Source: Candidatus Njordarchaeota archaeon
GTDB lineage: Archaea; Asgardarchaeota; Njordarchaeia; Njordarchaeales; JAHKLH01
Length of the DNA: 6,889 nt
Direction of reading: 5' to 3'
Assembly (NCBI GenBank): GCA_029856635.1
Contig: JAHKLH010000087.1
Location: 1 to 6,889 of the forward strand
The position numbers and the translations under genes are program-made. Shown here piece after piece: positions 6,215 to 6,889 of this stretch; within the stretch, counting starts at the first letter, position 1, and every line of letters begins with the position of its first letter. The notes under the pieces were generated by a model. It was not told the origin of the DNA. It worked only from the letters and a program-made list of their open reading frames with translations, and ran no database searches.

Positions 6215-6889
6215 GTCTGTTTCATTTGACCTAATTCATGTTCAATTTGTTTCTTCATCATACATAATCCCTTATATATAGCATCAATTACATCGGCTTT
6301 TAATATGTTTTTAGCAGTTTCCAAACATATTTTAATTCTATTGTACGTATTCTCACGACCAACACGATTAATTAACTTACTCATCATTGCATCAAGCATG
6401 TTTTGCTTAAAGAACTCTCTAAGAACAACCGTAGCAAAGCCTCCTGGTTTTAAAGAGAACCTAATTGTGACTGTGTCTTTAGTCATATTCATTAATTCAA
6501 CACGAGTCGGCAAAGTCGCAACACGGGAAGTTCCTCTAATGGTTAATGGAGGGAATTTTTTGTTTCTAAACATCCCAATTGATATTTGCTCATCCTCAAG
6601 AATTTCTTTAATCACTCTAGATATTTCATCATCACCCAATTTTGTATTATGACCAATTAATGGAATTTTTAGTTTTTGTTCAAGAGGATCCGCAATTCCT
6701 TTCAAGCAAATCATGCTTAGGGTTAAGTTCCACAAATACGACTGATATGATTCAGCAACAATGTTGAGAAGCCAAGCTGGTAAGATTTTCCAGCACCGCA
6801 TGAAATCTTTTCTTTTAAGGAATTCCTTAATCATTAAAATTTCGAATAAGAATGATTTCTTTGGAAGTATTTTAAGTGCTTCCTCATAT
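6211..6889 (-). CDS. truD: tRNA pseudouridine synthase TruD, C-terminal part
   Basis: The frame is open to the right edge, giving about 225 residues of the C-terminal part. The N-terminal half with the catalytic aspartate is outside the window, so the Met at 6832-6834 is internal, not the start. TruD converts a uridine in tRNA (position 13 in the family's known members) to pseudouridine. Two hallmarks identify it: SYQSYLWN at 6727-6750, matching the family A-Y-Q-S-Y-L-W/F-N, and GGFATVVLREFF at 6409-6444, matching the family's G-x-x-A-T-x-x-L-R-E. Between them lie IPLIGHNT and the G-T-S-R block, corresponding to the usual P-L-P-G-x-x-T and G-x-R-R regions. After the L-R-E-F motif, where family members usually end, about 64 more helical, Lys- and Met-rich residues follow. 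The downstream neighbour is the flippase, 35 bases away on the same strand. Confidence 0.88.
   Translation of the reverse strand, partial: YEEALKILPKKSFLFEILMIKEFLKRKDFMRCWKILPAWLLNIVAESYQSYLWNLTLSMICLKGIADPLEQKLKIPLIGHNTKLGDDEISRVIKEILEDEQISIGMFRNKKFPPLTIRGTSRVATLPTRVELMNMTKDTVTIRFSLKPGGFATVVLREFFKQNMLDAMMSKLINRVGRENTYNRIKICLETAKNILKADVIDAIYKGLCMMKKQIEHELGQMKQT

Noticed and set aside
6305..6652. A 115-codon plus-strand ORF
   Set aside because: It is antisense to truD, which carries unmistakable family motifs in this stretch.
6211..6834. Treating the 207-codon minus-strand frame as a complete gene starting at the Met at 6832-6834
   Set aside because: The frame continues without a stop to the window edge, and the product is only the C-terminal part of TruD, so this Met is internal.

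Overview
The window looks like a piece of an AT-rich archaeal chromosome (about one third G+C by eye). The main evidence is a nurA-herA DNA end-resection pair and a TruD pseudouridine synthase of archaeal/eukaryotic type. Start-codon contexts fit this: most genes have no convincing Shine-Dalgarno sequence, AT-rich TATA-like stretches lie a few tens of bases upstream, and T-tracts follow genes. I cannot name the phylum from sequence alone.

Layout, left to right. (1) Positions 1-819, minus strand: the N-terminal 273 residues of a major facilitator superfamily (MFS) transporter that runs off the left edge. (2) Positions 820-1128: a 309-base divergent intergenic region with a weak candidate 40-codon minus-strand ORF. 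(3) Positions 1129-2433, plus strand: a NurA-family nuclease starting at GTG. (4) An 80-base gap with a T-tract, then (5) positions 2514-4562, plus strand: a long HerA-type hexameric DNA-translocating ATPase. (6) Positions 4556-6175, minus strand: a polysaccharide-type lipid flippase of about 14 membrane segments, whose stop region overlaps the end of herA tail to tail by 7 bases. (7) Positions 6211-6889, minus strand: the C-terminal part of TruD, whose catalytic N-terminal half lies beyond the right edge.

NurA and HerA are expected to act as one complex, a HerA hexameric pump carrying a NurA dimer that degrades DNA ends as they are fed through, normally together with Mre11-Rad50. No Mre11 or Rad50 gene is in this window. 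The flippase and TruD share a strand with a 35-base gap and may be co-transcribed, although the flippase may also have its own promoter. No functional link between TruD and the flippase is evident.

I see no clearly new system, CRISPR array, insertion sequence or RNA gene. The most interesting points are that this NurA appears to lack two C-terminal active-site residues of the family (Tyr and His, here Ile381 and Asp389), that the partner HerA is long and has an altered sensor motif, and that TruD carries a roughly 64-residue helical tail beyond the usual family end.
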